From: Fervidobacterium sp. UBA5837
GTDB taxonomy: Bacteria > Thermotogota > Thermotogae > Thermotogales > Fervidobacteriaceae
Assembly (NCBI GenBank): GCA_002432805.1
Contig: DJGV01000013.1
Coordinates: 28,783-58,832, forward strand
Length of the DNA: 30,050 nucleotides
Direction of reading: 5' to 3'
Part shown: positions 16,741-24,876 of the stretch, in pieces
Layout: each line of letters begins with the position of its first letter
Position numbering within the stretch: the stretch's first letter is position 1
Made by a program: the position numbers and the translations under genes
Notes under the pieces: model-generated
The model's database searches: none
What the model was told of the DNA's origin: nothing
What the model saw: the letters and a program-made list of their open reading frames with translations, nothing else

Positions 16741-18669
16741 CTAAACATCTAAATCCATCAGAGAAAGTTGCTTTGCATGCCTCATTATGTAACCGCGCCT
16801 TTCTTCTGGGTCTTTACCCATGAGTATCTCAAATAGGTTGTCTGCCTCTTCCGCATCTTCTATTCTAACCTTGATGATCTTTCTAGTTTCTGGGTTCATC
16901 GTCGTTACCCAGAGCTGCTCTGGGTTCATCTCACCGAGACCTTTGTAACGCTGAATTTCATATTTTTTACCTTCTATGGCAGCCAACTTTTCCTTCAACT
17001 CTTCATCCGAATACAGATACGCCGGTTTCTCACCGCTCACCGCAATTCTGTAAAGTGGTGGCATGGCAATATATATTCTTCCGTCTTCCAACAAGTGCCT
17101 CATGTATCTATAGAACAGTGCAAGTAAAAGCGTTCTGATGTGGGCACCATCGACGTCAGCATCGGTCATTATAACGATCTTTCCATATCTCAATTTACTC
17201 AAATCGAAATTTTCTCCTGTACCGCTACCAATTGCGGTGATTATATCCCTTATCTGCTCGTTTTTGAGTAACCTCAGTTCGTTACTCTTTTCGACATTCA
17301 ATATCTTACCACGCAGTGGTAGAATCGCTTGAAAGTTCCTAGCCCTCGCTTGTTTTGCACTACCACCTGCAGATTCTCCTTCCACTATGAACAATTCCGC
17401 CTCTTCCATATTCTTCGTTATACAATCTGCGAGTTTTCCGGGAAGCATGGAGGCACCGAGTACATTCTTGCGTTTTACTGCCTCTCTTGCATGTCTCGCT
17501 GCTTCTCTCGCTTCCCTAGCTTGCTGTGCTTTCTGGATGATCACTTTTAATGTATTCTCATTCACTTCGAAGTAATCCATGAGCGAGTCTCTTACTACCT
17601 TCGCTACAGCCTCTTGAACTTCTTCATTACCAAGTTTCGATTTGGTCTGTCCTTCAAATTGCGGTATACCCATCATGAGCACGTTGATAACAGTAGTCAT
17701 ACCCTCGCGCAGATCTTCACCACGGAATGGGTCACCTTTTATGAGATTTTTCTTCTTTCCAAAATCGTTTATTGCGCGCGTAAATGCTGTCTTGAAGCCT
17801 GTTACATGCGTACCACCATCGACTGTCTTTATGTTATTTACGAAAGAAACAATTTCCTCTTCGTCATCATCAGTGTACTGCAATGCAATATGCACTTCAA
17901 CATCCTGATAGGTCCCATCTATCAATACGACATCGTGAAGCGTCTTGGCACCCTTGTTCAAATACGAGACGAATTCCTTTATTCCCCCAGCATAATGGAG
18001 AGTTTTCTGCATGTCATTTCGCTCATCTATAAATTCGATAGTTATGTTCGGATTGAGAAAGGCAAGGTCTCTAAGTCTCGTAAGTAAGGTATCTGCATCG
18101 AATTCGACAGTAGTAAATATCTTTTCATCAGGTTTGAATCTAACGATTGTACCTCTGCTGTCAGTCTCACCAACAATCTCTACTTCTGTGGTCTTTATAC
18201 CACGTGAATACCTTTGTCGATAAATTTTTCCGTATCTGTGCACTTCCACTTCCATCCATTCAGAGAGTGCATTAACAACAGATGCACCAACACCGTGCAA
18301 TCCACCACTGACCTTGTAATTATCCTTGGAAAACTTTCCCCCTGCATGGAGTGTGCTCATTACCAATTCAAGTGCACTTGTACCCGTTTCAGGGTGAGTA
18401 TCAACGGGAATACCACGTCCATTGTCTTCTACTTCTATAGACCCATCGTTCTTTATGACAACCTTTATCCTATCGCAATAGCCCTGTATAGCTTCATCGA
18501 TACTGTTATCTACAATTTCGTAGACCAAATGATGCAAACCGTTCTTGCCAGTCGAACCTATGTACATACCCGGCCTTTGTCTAACCGGTTCAAGGCCCTT
18601 CAAAACTTGTATATTTTGAGCATTGTATTCACCTGCAACGGTTTCGTTCAATACATTGTTTGTATTCAC
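16741..18669 (-). CDS. gyrB: DNA gyrase subunit B
   Basis: The 642-residue protein has all GyrB elements. There is a GHKL ATPase with EIVDNSIDEA, DNGRGIPVDTHPETG and GGLHGVGASVVNALS, and a TOPRIM domain with EGESAGGSAKQARARNFQA and the DADVDGAHI acidic triad. It ends with the QRYKGLGEMNPEQLW tail and a C-terminal LSLMDLDV. With GyrA it introduces negative supercoils. The open frame reaches an ATG at 18693, but a perfect GGAGGTGA ribosome binding site lies inside that extension, five bases before an in-frame GTG at 18669, so the GTG is the likely start. It follows the DciA-like gene by 45 bases. Confidence 0.96.
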   Translation of the reverse strand: MNTNNVLNETVAGEYNAQNIQVLKGLEPVRQRPGMYIGSTGKNGLHHLVYEIVDNSIDEAIQGYCDRIKVVIKNDGSIEVEDNGRGIPVDTHPETGTSALELVMSTLHAGGKFSKDNYKVSGGLHGVGASVVNALSEWMEVEVHRYGKIYRQRYSRGIKTTEVEIVGETDSRGTIVRFKPDEKIFTTVEFDADTLLTRLRDLAFLNPNITIEFIDERNDMQKTLHYAGGIKEFVSYLNKGAKTLHDVVLIDGTYQDVEVHIALQYTDDDEEEIVSFVNNIKTVDGGTHVTGFKTAFTRAINDFGKKKNLIKGDPFRGEDLREGMTTVINVLMMGIPQFEGQTKSKLGNEEVQEAVAKVVRDSLMDYFEVNENTLKVIIQKAQQAREAREAARHAREAVKRKNVLGASMLPGKLADCITKNMEEAELFIVEGESAGGSAKQARARNFQAILPLRGKILNVEKSNELRLLKNEQIRDIITAIGSGTGENFDLSKLRYGKIVIMTDADVDGAHIRTLLLALFYRYMRHLLEDGRIYIAMPPLYRIAVSGEKPAYLYSDEELKEKLAAIEGKKYEIQRYKGLGEMNPEQLWVTTMNPETRKIIKVRIEDAEEADNLFEILMGKDPEERRGYIMRHAKQLSLMDLDV

Positions 18670-18714
18670 AAAGTTCACCTCCGTAGATTTCATAAAATAC
18701 CTTAGATCCTTGAT

Positions 18715-19005
18715 TCAATGAGAGCTCTCAACAACTATGTTGATATCATCAATTGTAACTTCCAACTTGTCGCGAATCTTCTTCTTTATTTGTCTTTTCA
18801 ACATTCTTAATTCATTTGCCCATATATAATCGTCGCACTCTATGCAGAGTGTGCCATTTTTGAACTCAGAAAATTTGCAATGCTTGCTGATATTTTTTCC
18901 AAGAATGGCTTCTGATTGTTCCTGTAACGATGCGAGAACGTAAAGCTTCTCAAAAAAGTGGTTTTTCCTAGATAATTCTTCTATGGCCTTTCTCAAAGTG
19001 ATCAT
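18715..19005 (-). CDS. DciA-like DUF721 protein (possible replicative helicase loader)
   Basis: The 96-residue protein fits the DUF721/DciA family. It has a helical start, then GKNISKHCKFSEFKNGTLCIECDDYIWANEL, the family's core pattern of 'NGTL.v...d..wa.eL', and a last helix with QIKKKIRDKL. DciA is the ancestral loader of the DnaB helicase in bacteria lacking DnaC or DnaI. Its place directly before gyrB, among replication genes, matches what is seen in other phyla. It starts one base after the aminotransferase stop. Helicase loading is inferred from the family. Confidence 0.8.
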   Translation of the reverse strand: MITLRKAIEELSRKNHFFEKLYVLASLQEQSEAILGKNISKHCKFSEFKNGTLCIECDDYIWANELRMLKRQIKKKIRDKLEVTIDDINIVVESSH

Positions 19006-19006
19006 T

Positions 19007-19771
19007 TTACATGATCCTCTTTACATAATCCTCAAATTGCTGTGATAGTCGTCTCGAAAGTTCTGTTGATTTCGTCTTTACACTACCAATTTGATCAACG
19101 GGCACAATTCCTCTACTCGTATGCGTCAAAAATACTTCGTCTGCGTAGAACACTTCTTGAGGATCAACGAATCTCTCCTCTGTTTTGATGCCAATTTCTC
19201 CAAGAAATTTGATCACGTGCATTCTTGTTATACCATCAAGGATACCAGATTCTAACGAAGGAGTTACGACCGTTCCATCCATCACAAGAAAGATGTTGCT
19301 GAACGTCCCCTCACACACTTGCCCATGGTTTCCAAGCATTATTACATCGTAATTATTCAACTTAGTAAGCCTCGCAAGATATATATCTGGCCTACCAAGC
19401 GATTTCAAATCGGGTGGCATACTCTTTGGATCTGCTCGTCGCACTTTTGCAAAATCTATCTTCACGAAGTCGGTGATGAAATCACTACTATCCTCAGTTG
19501 AAATGTAATTAGCTAACTTACCCGAGTACACGTAGACAATCCTTATTCTATCTGAAAGATTATCGTATACAAGTGACTCAAATTCTTCCAATTTTGGTGG
19601 CTCTATCCTCAAATAAGATAAAGATTTACACAGCCTATTGTAATGCTCAATTAATGCAAAAGGTTTCCCACTGTATGTACGGATGGTTTCATATACTGCT
19701 ATTCCTTTTGTAAGTGACTCAACCAGTTCACTCGTTCGATACTTGCTTTTGATCAATCTTGGACACCACAC
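19007..19771 (-). CDS. Class IV PLP-dependent aminotransferase / aminodeoxychorismate lyase family
   Basis: The 254-residue protein has the class IV fold. It contains KGIAVYETIRTYSGKPFALIEHYNRL near the start, the likely PLP lysine K123 in LKSLGRPD, CEGTFSNIF (E154) and SGILDGITR. Members include branched-chain and D-amino-acid transaminases and the PabC lyase; sequence alone does not decide which this is. The N-terminus is short, and the start is uncertain. GTG 19771 would overlap mtaB by 44 bases in another frame, and a TTG at 19756 is an alternative. Neither has a well-spaced ribosome binding site. Confidence 0.85.
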   Translation of the reverse strand: MWCPRLIKSKYRTSELVESLTKGIAVYETIRTYSGKPFALIEHYNRLCKSLSYLRIEPPKLEEFESLVYDNLSDRIRIVYVYSGKLANYISTEDSSDFITDFVKIDFAKVRRADPKSMPPDLKSLGRPDIYLARLTKLNNYDVIMLGNHGQVCEGTFSNIFLVMDGTVVTPSLESGILDGITRMHVIKFLGEIGIKTEERFVDPQEVFYADEVFLTHTSRGIVPVDQIGSVKTKSTELSRRLSQQFEDYVKRIM

Positions 19772-21026
19772 CTTCTTCGGTAACTGAGCATACTCTTACT
19801 CTCACGAAGTCACCGATAGTACCTGTGTTTATCTCGTGATAAACATAGTATTCATCATATCCAGCATAAATACCATTAGCTACACCTTCTACAAGAACAT
19901 CCACGTTCTTTCCGATGAGCTTTTGTCTGTATTCATTTGCTATGTTACGTGCATGTCTTATTAGTAGCTCCGCTCTCTCTTTCTTGATGTTCCCCGGTAT
20001 TTGATCCTCAAATTCAGCTGCCCTTGTTCCGGGTCTTGAAGAAAAGCGGAATGTGTGCACTTTGCTAAACTGTGCTTTTGTTACCAGTTCGAGCGTTTCT
20101 TTGAATTCCTCTTCAGTCTCACCTGGAAATCCAACCATGATGTCAGTTGTAATTGAGAAGAGTGGATCTACTTCTCTCAGTTTATTGATAGTTTCTATGA
20201 ATTGTCCGGCATCGTAGCTTCTTCCCATTCTTCTCAAAACAAAACTGCTACCGCTTTGAATAGGTATGTGTAAATGGTTACATATTCTATTTTCGTTTCG
20301 GATTACTTCGATGAGTTCATCGCTCACATCTTCTGGATTTATCGAACTAAGTCTTATCCTAAAATCTCCATGCAACTTCAACACTTTGGATAGAAGTGTA
20401 GCTAAGTTGTCTCCAGTTTCATTACCATACTTACCTAAATTGAGCCCCGTGATTACTATTTCTCTGTGCTTTCTAGATATGAGTCTGTCGATCTCTTTCA
20501 AAACAACTTCTACTGGTTTAGTTCTAATCTTCGTACCTCTTAAGCTTCTAATCACACAATAACTACAGCCATTGTTACAACCATCTTCAACTTTTACAAA
20601 AGCCCTTGAGCGCTCTTCAACAGAATTTTCAACAAGTTCAAACGAAATATCATCATCATTCCAATAGTCCTTGTTTGAATGTATACCATTCTCATTGAGA
20701 AAGCTCAATATCTGCTTTTTCTCAAGATTTCCTAGTATAAGATCTACCCCTAATTCCTTGCGTTCCGCATCATCTCTTGAGATTTGTGCATAGCAACCTG
20801 CCAAAATTATTCTCGCCGCGGAATTCTGTTTTCTCAAATGTCTTACTGTTTGTCTCACTTTTCTCTCAGCTTCGGATGTAACTGCACAACTATTGACGAT
20901 GTAAACATCGGATAGTGGATCTTCATCAGTAACGACAATGTAGCCAGCATTCTCCAACATTTCTATGATCAGCTCACTCTCGTACTGATTCATCTTACAT
21001 CCTTGCGTGATCATGGAGATTCTCAT
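19728..21026 (-). CDS. mtaB: MtaB-type tRNA methylthiotransferase (radical SAM)
   Basis: The 432-residue protein has an N-terminal UPF0004 domain with three cluster cysteines (C10 in QGCKMNQYESE, C47 in NSCAVTSEAE, C78 in AGCYAQ). A radical-SAM core with CNNGCSYC (C150, C154, C157) follows, and a C-terminal TRAM-like region. The GCKMNQYE and NSCAVT motifs fit MtaB better than MiaB or RimO. MtaB adds the 2-methylthio group to t6A37 of tRNA, the product of the TsaD pathway also found in this window. The start overlaps the CBS-gene stop by one base (TAATG). Confidence 0.92.
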   Translation of the reverse strand: MRISMITQGCKMNQYESELIIEMLENAGYIVVTDEDPLSDVYIVNSCAVTSEAERKVRQTVRHLRKQNSAARIILAGCYAQISRDDAERKELGVDLILGNLEKKQILSFLNENGIHSNKDYWNDDDISFELVENSVEERSRAFVKVEDGCNNGCSYCVIRSLRGTKIRTKPVEVVLKEIDRLISRKHREIVITGLNLGKYGNETGDNLATLLSKVLKLHGDFRIRLSSINPEDVSDELIEVIRNENRICNHLHIPIQSGSSFVLRRMGRSYDAGQFIETINKLREVDPLFSITTDIMVGFPGETEEEFKETLELVTKAQFSKVHTFRFSSRPGTRAAEFEDQIPGNIKKERAELLIRHARNIANEYRQKLIGKNVDVLVEGVANGIYAGYDEYYVYHEINTGTIGDFVRVRVCSVTEEGVVSKIDQKQVSNE

Positions 21027-21496
21027 TATTTATCGTTCACCGCCATTTCCCTCTTTGCGGACTCTCGCAAGACGGAGAGTCTACCTACTATACCAATTAG
21101 TGTGTTGTCGTCATCGACAACTGGAATCAATTTATATCCCTTTCTCATTATCATATCAGCTACAAAAAGTAACGTATCGGACGGTTTGACAGTAAAAACC
21201 GGTTTAGTTGCATACCTTGCAATTGGGTCATGTGATATCTTCTTCAAGTTTGCTATGAAAAGATTCGTATCAGGCAAGAATGCCGCAGTTTGCAGCAAGC
21301 TGAAATAACTTGGCAGGCATGCCCTTATTATATCATCTTCACTTATGAAGCCCACGACTTTGAGTTCATCGTCGACAACTGGAACACCGGACAACCTGGT
21401 CATATCTAACAAATCAACAACTTGTTCAACTGTGTTGTTTTCAAAAACGAACGTCAAATCATGTGTCATTATGTCGGAAACTCGCAAGCTTTTCAT
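21026..21496 (-). CDS. CBS domain-pair protein
   Basis: The 156 residues are essentially two CBS domains and little else. The first (about 5-60) has VSDIMTHDLTFVFENNTVEQ and GVPVVDDELKVVGFISEDDI. The second (about 93-150) has PVFTVKPSDTLLFVADMIMRKG and LIPVVDDDNTLIGIVG. A linker of some 30 residues separates them. Such modules bind adenine nucleotides and act as sensors; no effector domain is attached. It sits between the PfkB kinase (one base away) and mtaB (one-base overlap), so it is made alongside them, and a role in sensing energy state for a neighbour is a guess. Confidence 0.9.
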   Translation of the reverse strand: MKSLRVSDIMTHDLTFVFENNTVEQVVDLLDMTRLSGVPVVDDELKVVGFISEDDIIRACLPSYFSLLQTAAFLPDTNLFIANLKKISHDPIARYATKPVFTVKPSDTLLFVADMIMRKGYKLIPVVDDDNTLIGIVGRLSVLRESAKREMAVNDK

Positions 21497-21497
21497 T

Positions 21498-22451
21498 TTA
21501 GTCCACCCTCTCGCTTAAGATATTGTTCGTATATTCTCCTATCTGAATTCTTGAAGGTGGTTCTTTACCCATGTAGGCCGTCTTAGCAACGGCTGCTGCA
21601 TAACCATACCGTGCCATATCTAAGCAACATTTTTCGTCCAATTGTGCCAATATCATGCCTGCAACAAAACTATCTCCACTCCCAAGCAATTGTGAGTGAT
21701 CTATCTCAACTTTTGGTGAGAATTTCCACACACCGTCTGCAGTGCCAACGAAATTATAGATTGTCTTGTAAGACAAAATCACAAGTTTTGCACCGTTTTT
21801 GATGAAATCTCTTGCAGCTGAAATATATTCTTCCTCATTACTCAAGCTCTTTCCGAGGATGTTATCACTCTGGCGCATATCGTATTTGATCACATCAGGT
21901 AATGCTACTTTCATCGATGCATTTATTACTTCATCTCTTGCTTCCCAGAATACCGTCTTGTTATACCTCTTGGCAATCTTTGTAAGCTCGCCGTAAATCG
22001 AATAGTCAACGCCTTTTGGAACACTCCCGGAGATAACGACGATCTGTACCTTTTGGACAAGCACTTCAAATCTTCTCAAAAAGATATCGATCGAATCTTG
22101 GGTGATAAACGGTCCTTCAGAGTTTATTTCCGTAAGAGTATGGTTAACGGTATCTTCAATTGCAATGTTTTCTCTTGTATCCTCTCTGATGTTAACAAAA
22201 CTCGTAGAAATGAGAGGACCAATCTTCCTTAATTCAGAGATGAGCATGTGTCCAACATATCCACCAACAAAACCGCTTACAATGGAAGAAATACCATACT
22301 TGGCAAGAATTACTGCAACATTTACCCCTTTGCCACCAGGAGACATATGATTATTCTCGTTCCTCACTATATTCAGCTTGTTTAGTGTAAAGTGATCTAC
22401 AACGAACTCCCTGTCAAGCGCAGGGTTGAGACATACGGCTAGTACTTTCAT
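21498..22451 (-). CDS. PfkB-family sugar kinase, FruK-like but with altered motifs
   Basis: The 317-residue protein begins like 1-phosphofructokinase (MKVLAVCLNPALDREF), has the sugar-binding SPGGKGVNVA (37-46), SGSVPKGV (141-148) and the catalytic GSGDSFVAG with D260 as the probable base. Two usual FruK motifs are changed. The D-T-S-G segment reads WEARDE (169-174), and the KPN..E segment reads KYDMRQSD (189-196). It probably phosphorylates a sugar phosphate, but the substrate cannot be named. The ribosome binding site is GGAGGGAA. The start overlaps the ABC-ATPase stop by one base (TAATG). Confidence 0.85.
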   Translation of the reverse strand: MKVLAVCLNPALDREFVVDHFTLNKLNIVRNENNHMSPGGKGVNVAVILAKYGISSIVSGFVGGYVGHMLISELRKIGPLISTSFVNIREDTRENIAIEDTVNHTLTEINSEGPFITQDSIDIFLRRFEVLVQKVQIVVISGSVPKGVDYSIYGELTKIAKRYNKTVFWEARDEVINASMKVALPDVIKYDMRQSDNILGKSLSNEEEYISAARDFIKNGAKLVILSYKTIYNFVGTADGVWKFSPKVEIDHSQLLGSGDSFVAGMILAQLDEKCCLDMARYGYAAAVAKTAYMGKEPPSRIQIGEYTNNILSERVD

Positions 22452-23182
22452 TAGATTCCCTCCAAAATGTATGTGTTGGGATCCCCTTCATATAATATTT
22501 TACCACTTTTCATGATAGTTAGTACATCTCCAAGACCTATAAATCTTTTCAAAGTTCTTGTTGCCAAAATTATTATTCTATTTTGAGATATATCTTTCAA
22601 CATCTTTGTGACGAATTCCACGTGTTCATCATCTAAGTGATCTAATATGCAGTCAAATACGAGTACAGACGAATTTCGCAAAGAGGAAATGAAGAGTAGC
22701 AAACCTATCTTTTCTAGAACGTAGAGTGACGAAAGTGGTGTTTTTTCAAATTTATATAACGCTTTCAGTACTCCAAATTCGTCGAGTTCAGATGCATATT
22801 CCTCTATATTGAATTTGAAGTGATCGCCAAAAGCTAATCTTATGAGCTCTTTGAAGTTCAAGTAATCAAGTGATTCCAAAAAATTAGTATCGATGTACGT
22901 TACTATTTGCCTGAGTTCCTTTTCTTTGTATGAAGAAGCGTCCACATCATCTAACAGTATTTTGCCAGTATACGTAATATTTGGGTATACCTCCATATTC
23001 AAACGTGCGAGACTTCTTAGAAAGGCAGACTTACCTGAGCCACGTGGGCCATAGAGGATGGCTATTGTTCCACTACTCAGTTTCATGTTTAAGTCTTCGA
23101 ATAAAATGCTCTCACCAACTAATGCTGTTAAGTTTTTGATTTCCAATCGAGAAATCTTTCTTCCGTTTTCTTGATTTGCCAT
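22451..23182 (-). CDS. Degenerate ABC-type ATPase domain protein
   Basis: The fold is that of an ABC ATPase, beginning LEIKNLTALVGESILFEDLN and nearest in feel to the PstB type. Numbering from an ATG at 23230, Walker A is intact (GPRGSGKS, 61-68) but the rest has decayed. LSGGQ reads LSSLY (166-170), Walker B ends VFDC so the catalytic Glu is Cys194, the switch His is Thr224, and no Q-loop Gln is seen. It may bind nucleotide without normal hydrolysis, as a regulatory or structural protein. No permease lies nearby. The start is unsure. ATG 23182 is chosen because the extension to 23230 has no ribosome binding site; the protein would be 243 residues. Confidence 0.75.
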   Translation of the reverse strand: MANQENGRKISRLEIKNLTALVGESILFEDLNMKLSSGTIAILYGPRGSGKSAFLRSLARLNMEVYPNITYTGKILLDDVDASSYKEKELRQIVTYIDTNFLESLDYLNFKELIRLAFGDHFKFNIEEYASELDEFGVLKALYKFEKTPLSSLYVLEKIGLLLFISSLRNSSVLVFDCILDHLDDEHVEFVTKMLKDISQNRIIILATRTLKRFIGLGDVLTIMKSGKILYEGDPNTYILEGI

Positions 23183-23189
23183 TCTATCT

Positions 23190-23209
23190 GAGCACAACAA
23201 CTTGTGCTC
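23190..23209. repeat. Perfect hairpin at the start of the ABC-like gene
   Basis: On the minus strand GAGCACAA, a GTTG loop and TTGTGCTC form a perfect eight-base stem. It lies between a possible ribosome binding site (AGGGAG, 23214-23219) and ATG 23182. If the hairpin forms, the gap from that site to the ATG shortens to about 11 bases, so it may tune translation. On the plus strand four T follow the stem, but no plus-strand gene ends here. Confidence 0.5.
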
Positions 23210-23276
23210 TTTTCTCCCTTCCGACGTCATGTGATAAGTTTGTAGATTTTACCAATTTTACTAACAAGCCATGAAG

Positions 23277-23480
23277 CTACCTTGAATTTTTTGAAAGGGC
23301 CTCATTTCTATGATTCGTAGAACTTTTTGACTTCTTGCTCTCCGATTTATCTTTGTTTGTGGTATCTTTAAGCCTTTCTTCAAGTTCTTCCTTTGCCTTT
23401 TGGTTTCCCATGTTCGCCAGTCTTATTATATCATATTGAGAAAGAATCTTTTCCTTTAACACCTTCCTGATTTCCTTCAA
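23277..23480 (-). CDS. Small charged helical protein of unknown function
   Basis: I do not recognise this 67-residue protein. The first half is probably helical (EIRKVLKEKILSQYDIIRL, then ANMGNQKAKEELEERL). The second half is a disordered Lys/Ser/Asn-rich tail. The open frame reaches a GTG at 23489, but that GTG is part of the AAGGAGTGA ribosome binding site, and an in-frame TTG at 23480 lies at the right distance. It is the first gene after a good extended -10 promoter, which supports it being real, and it heads the long operon to gyrB. Confidence 0.65.
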   Translation of the reverse strand: MKEIRKVLKEKILSQYDIIRLANMGNQKAKEELEERLKDTTNKDKSESKKSKSSTNHRNEALSKNSR

Positions 23481-23530
23481 CGTAATCACTCCTTCTCGGT
23501 ATAATTATTATTTTAGTTATCTTCAATAGT

Positions 23531-23539
23531 ATTATACCA
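23531..23539 (-). promoter_or_regulatory. Extended -10 promoter of the gyrB-side operon
   Basis: The minus strand reads TGGTATAAT, a perfect extended -10 element about 50 bases before the TTG start of the small charged protein. No clear -35 box is needed or seen. Confidence 0.6.
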
Positions 23540-23597
23540 GATTTCAGTTAAGACATCTTGTACCATTCTTTAATTTTCAACTCACCAAGTTAAGAGT

Positions 23598-23645
23598 GAA
23601 AAAACAAAGGCGTGCCTACTTTTTTATAAGCTTTAAGCACGCCTA
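23598..23645 (-). terminator. Rho-independent terminator of the gcv-aminotransferase operon
   Basis: On the minus strand AGGCGTGC and GCACGCCT form a perfect eight-base stem around a loop of about 21 bases, followed by TTGTTTTTT. It lies about 60 bases after the aminotransferase stop. The loop is long, but the GC-rich stem and T-tract are convincing. Confidence 0.75.
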
Positions 23646-23706
23646 TCTTAATGGTTTCCGCTTATATCATCAAGTTTTGGAGCCATTTTTCAAACTACTC
23701 ATCTTA

Positions 23707-24837
23707 CTATGCATGACTATCCATGAATTCCTTTATTCTGCTCATCCCTTCTTCAAGTATATTCAATGAATTTGCAAAACTTATTCTGACGAATCCGGGC
23801 ATTTCAAATGCACTACCGGGCACTGCTGCAACAAGTTTTTCAGCTAACAACCTCTTGCAAAATTCTTCATCGTTATCACCAACTTTGAAAAACAGGTAAA
23901 ACGCACCTTTTGGTTCCAAGAAATCAAGGCCATATTCCCTTGCCTTTTCAATGATGAACTTCCTTCTTTTCTTGAATTCCTCAACCATGTACGTATTGTC
24001 CGTCTCACAAGCGGCAATTGCTGCATACTGAGCGATCGTATTGATGTTGGATGCAACGTGGCTTTGAATCTTTGACATCTTCTTTTTGACATCTTTGTTC
24101 TTTGTTGCTGCGTATCCAACTCTCCACCCCGTCATCGAATGTGATTTGCTGAATGCATTGATGTAGATGAGCAGTTCTTCTCTTACGAGTCCATACATTG
24201 ACTTGTGTGTTCCTTCATAGACAAGGTCGTCGTACACTTCATCGGTTATAACGAATATACCTCGTTCATTTGCAATCTGCGCAATCATCTTGAGCGTATC
24301 GTAATCATATATCCCACCAGATGGATTGTTAGGTGAATTTACAACGATCGCTTTGGTATTCTCCCTTACGGCAATGAGCAACTCATCTTTCGTTGGCATA
24401 AAACCGTTTTCGAATTTTGTCTTTACGATGACAGGTTGACCTCTGCTGAGAATTATTTGTGCTGGATAACTCACCCATAACGGTGCGAAGAGTATTACTT
24501 CATCACCAGAATCGAGTATTGAAGCAAATGCATTGAATAAAGACTGTTTCCCACCGTTACTAACAACGATTTCATCGGCAGAAAATTCGATACTTTTTTT
24601 AGCTTTCAGATATTTCGATATGGCCTCACGAAGTGCTGGAAGTCCGTTGCTATCCGTGTACTTTGTGTATCCCTTTTCAAGTGCCTCGACCGCCTTTTCT
24701 ACAATGGGTCTTGGCGTTGGAAAGTCGGGCTCACCAGCTGTTAAATTGACAACATCCTTACCTTCAGATATGAGCTTTTTAGCTAAAGCATCTACTTCCA
24801 AAGTCTTCGATGGCGCAATTAAATCAGTTGGATGCAT
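23707..24837 (-). CDS. aspC: Class I aspartate-type aminotransferase
   Basis: The 376-residue protein is a fold-type I aminotransferase. It has NLTAGEPDFPTP near the start, VNSPNNPSGG, TDEVYDDLVYEG and the PLP lysine in FSKSHSMTGWRVGY (about K231), then a C-terminal FVRISFANS with the carboxylate-binding Arg. It most likely moves amino groups between aspartate and 2-oxoglutarate, but related enzymes use other substrates. Two ATG codons lie close together. The AAGGTGA ribosome binding site touches the first (24843) and is six bases from the second (24837), which is preferred. It follows gcvPB by about 40 bases and is probably co-transcribed. Confidence 0.92.
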   Translation of the reverse strand: MHPTDLIAPSKTLEVDALAKKLISEGKDVVNLTAGEPDFPTPRPIVEKAVEALEKGYTKYTDSNGLPALREAISKYLKAKKSIEFSADEIVVSNGGKQSLFNAFASILDSGDEVILFAPLWVSYPAQIILSRGQPVIVKTKFENGFMPTKDELLIAVRENTKAIVVNSPNNPSGGIYDYDTLKMIAQIANERGIFVITDEVYDDLVYEGTHKSMYGLVREELLIYINAFSKSHSMTGWRVGYAATKNKDVKKKMSKIQSHVASNINTIAQYAAIAACETDNTYMVEEFKKRRKFIIEKAREYGLDFLEPKGAFYLFFKVGDNDEEFCKRLLAEKLVAAVPGSAFEMPGFVRISFANSLNILEEGMSRIKEFMDSHA

Positions 24838-24876
24838 GTCCATTCACCTTCCAAATCATTTTTTTGGCTTGCACTC

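Noticed and set aside
23190..23213. Plus-strand terminator formed by the hairpin and four T
   Set aside because: No plus-strand gene ends within several kilobases, and the T-tract is short.
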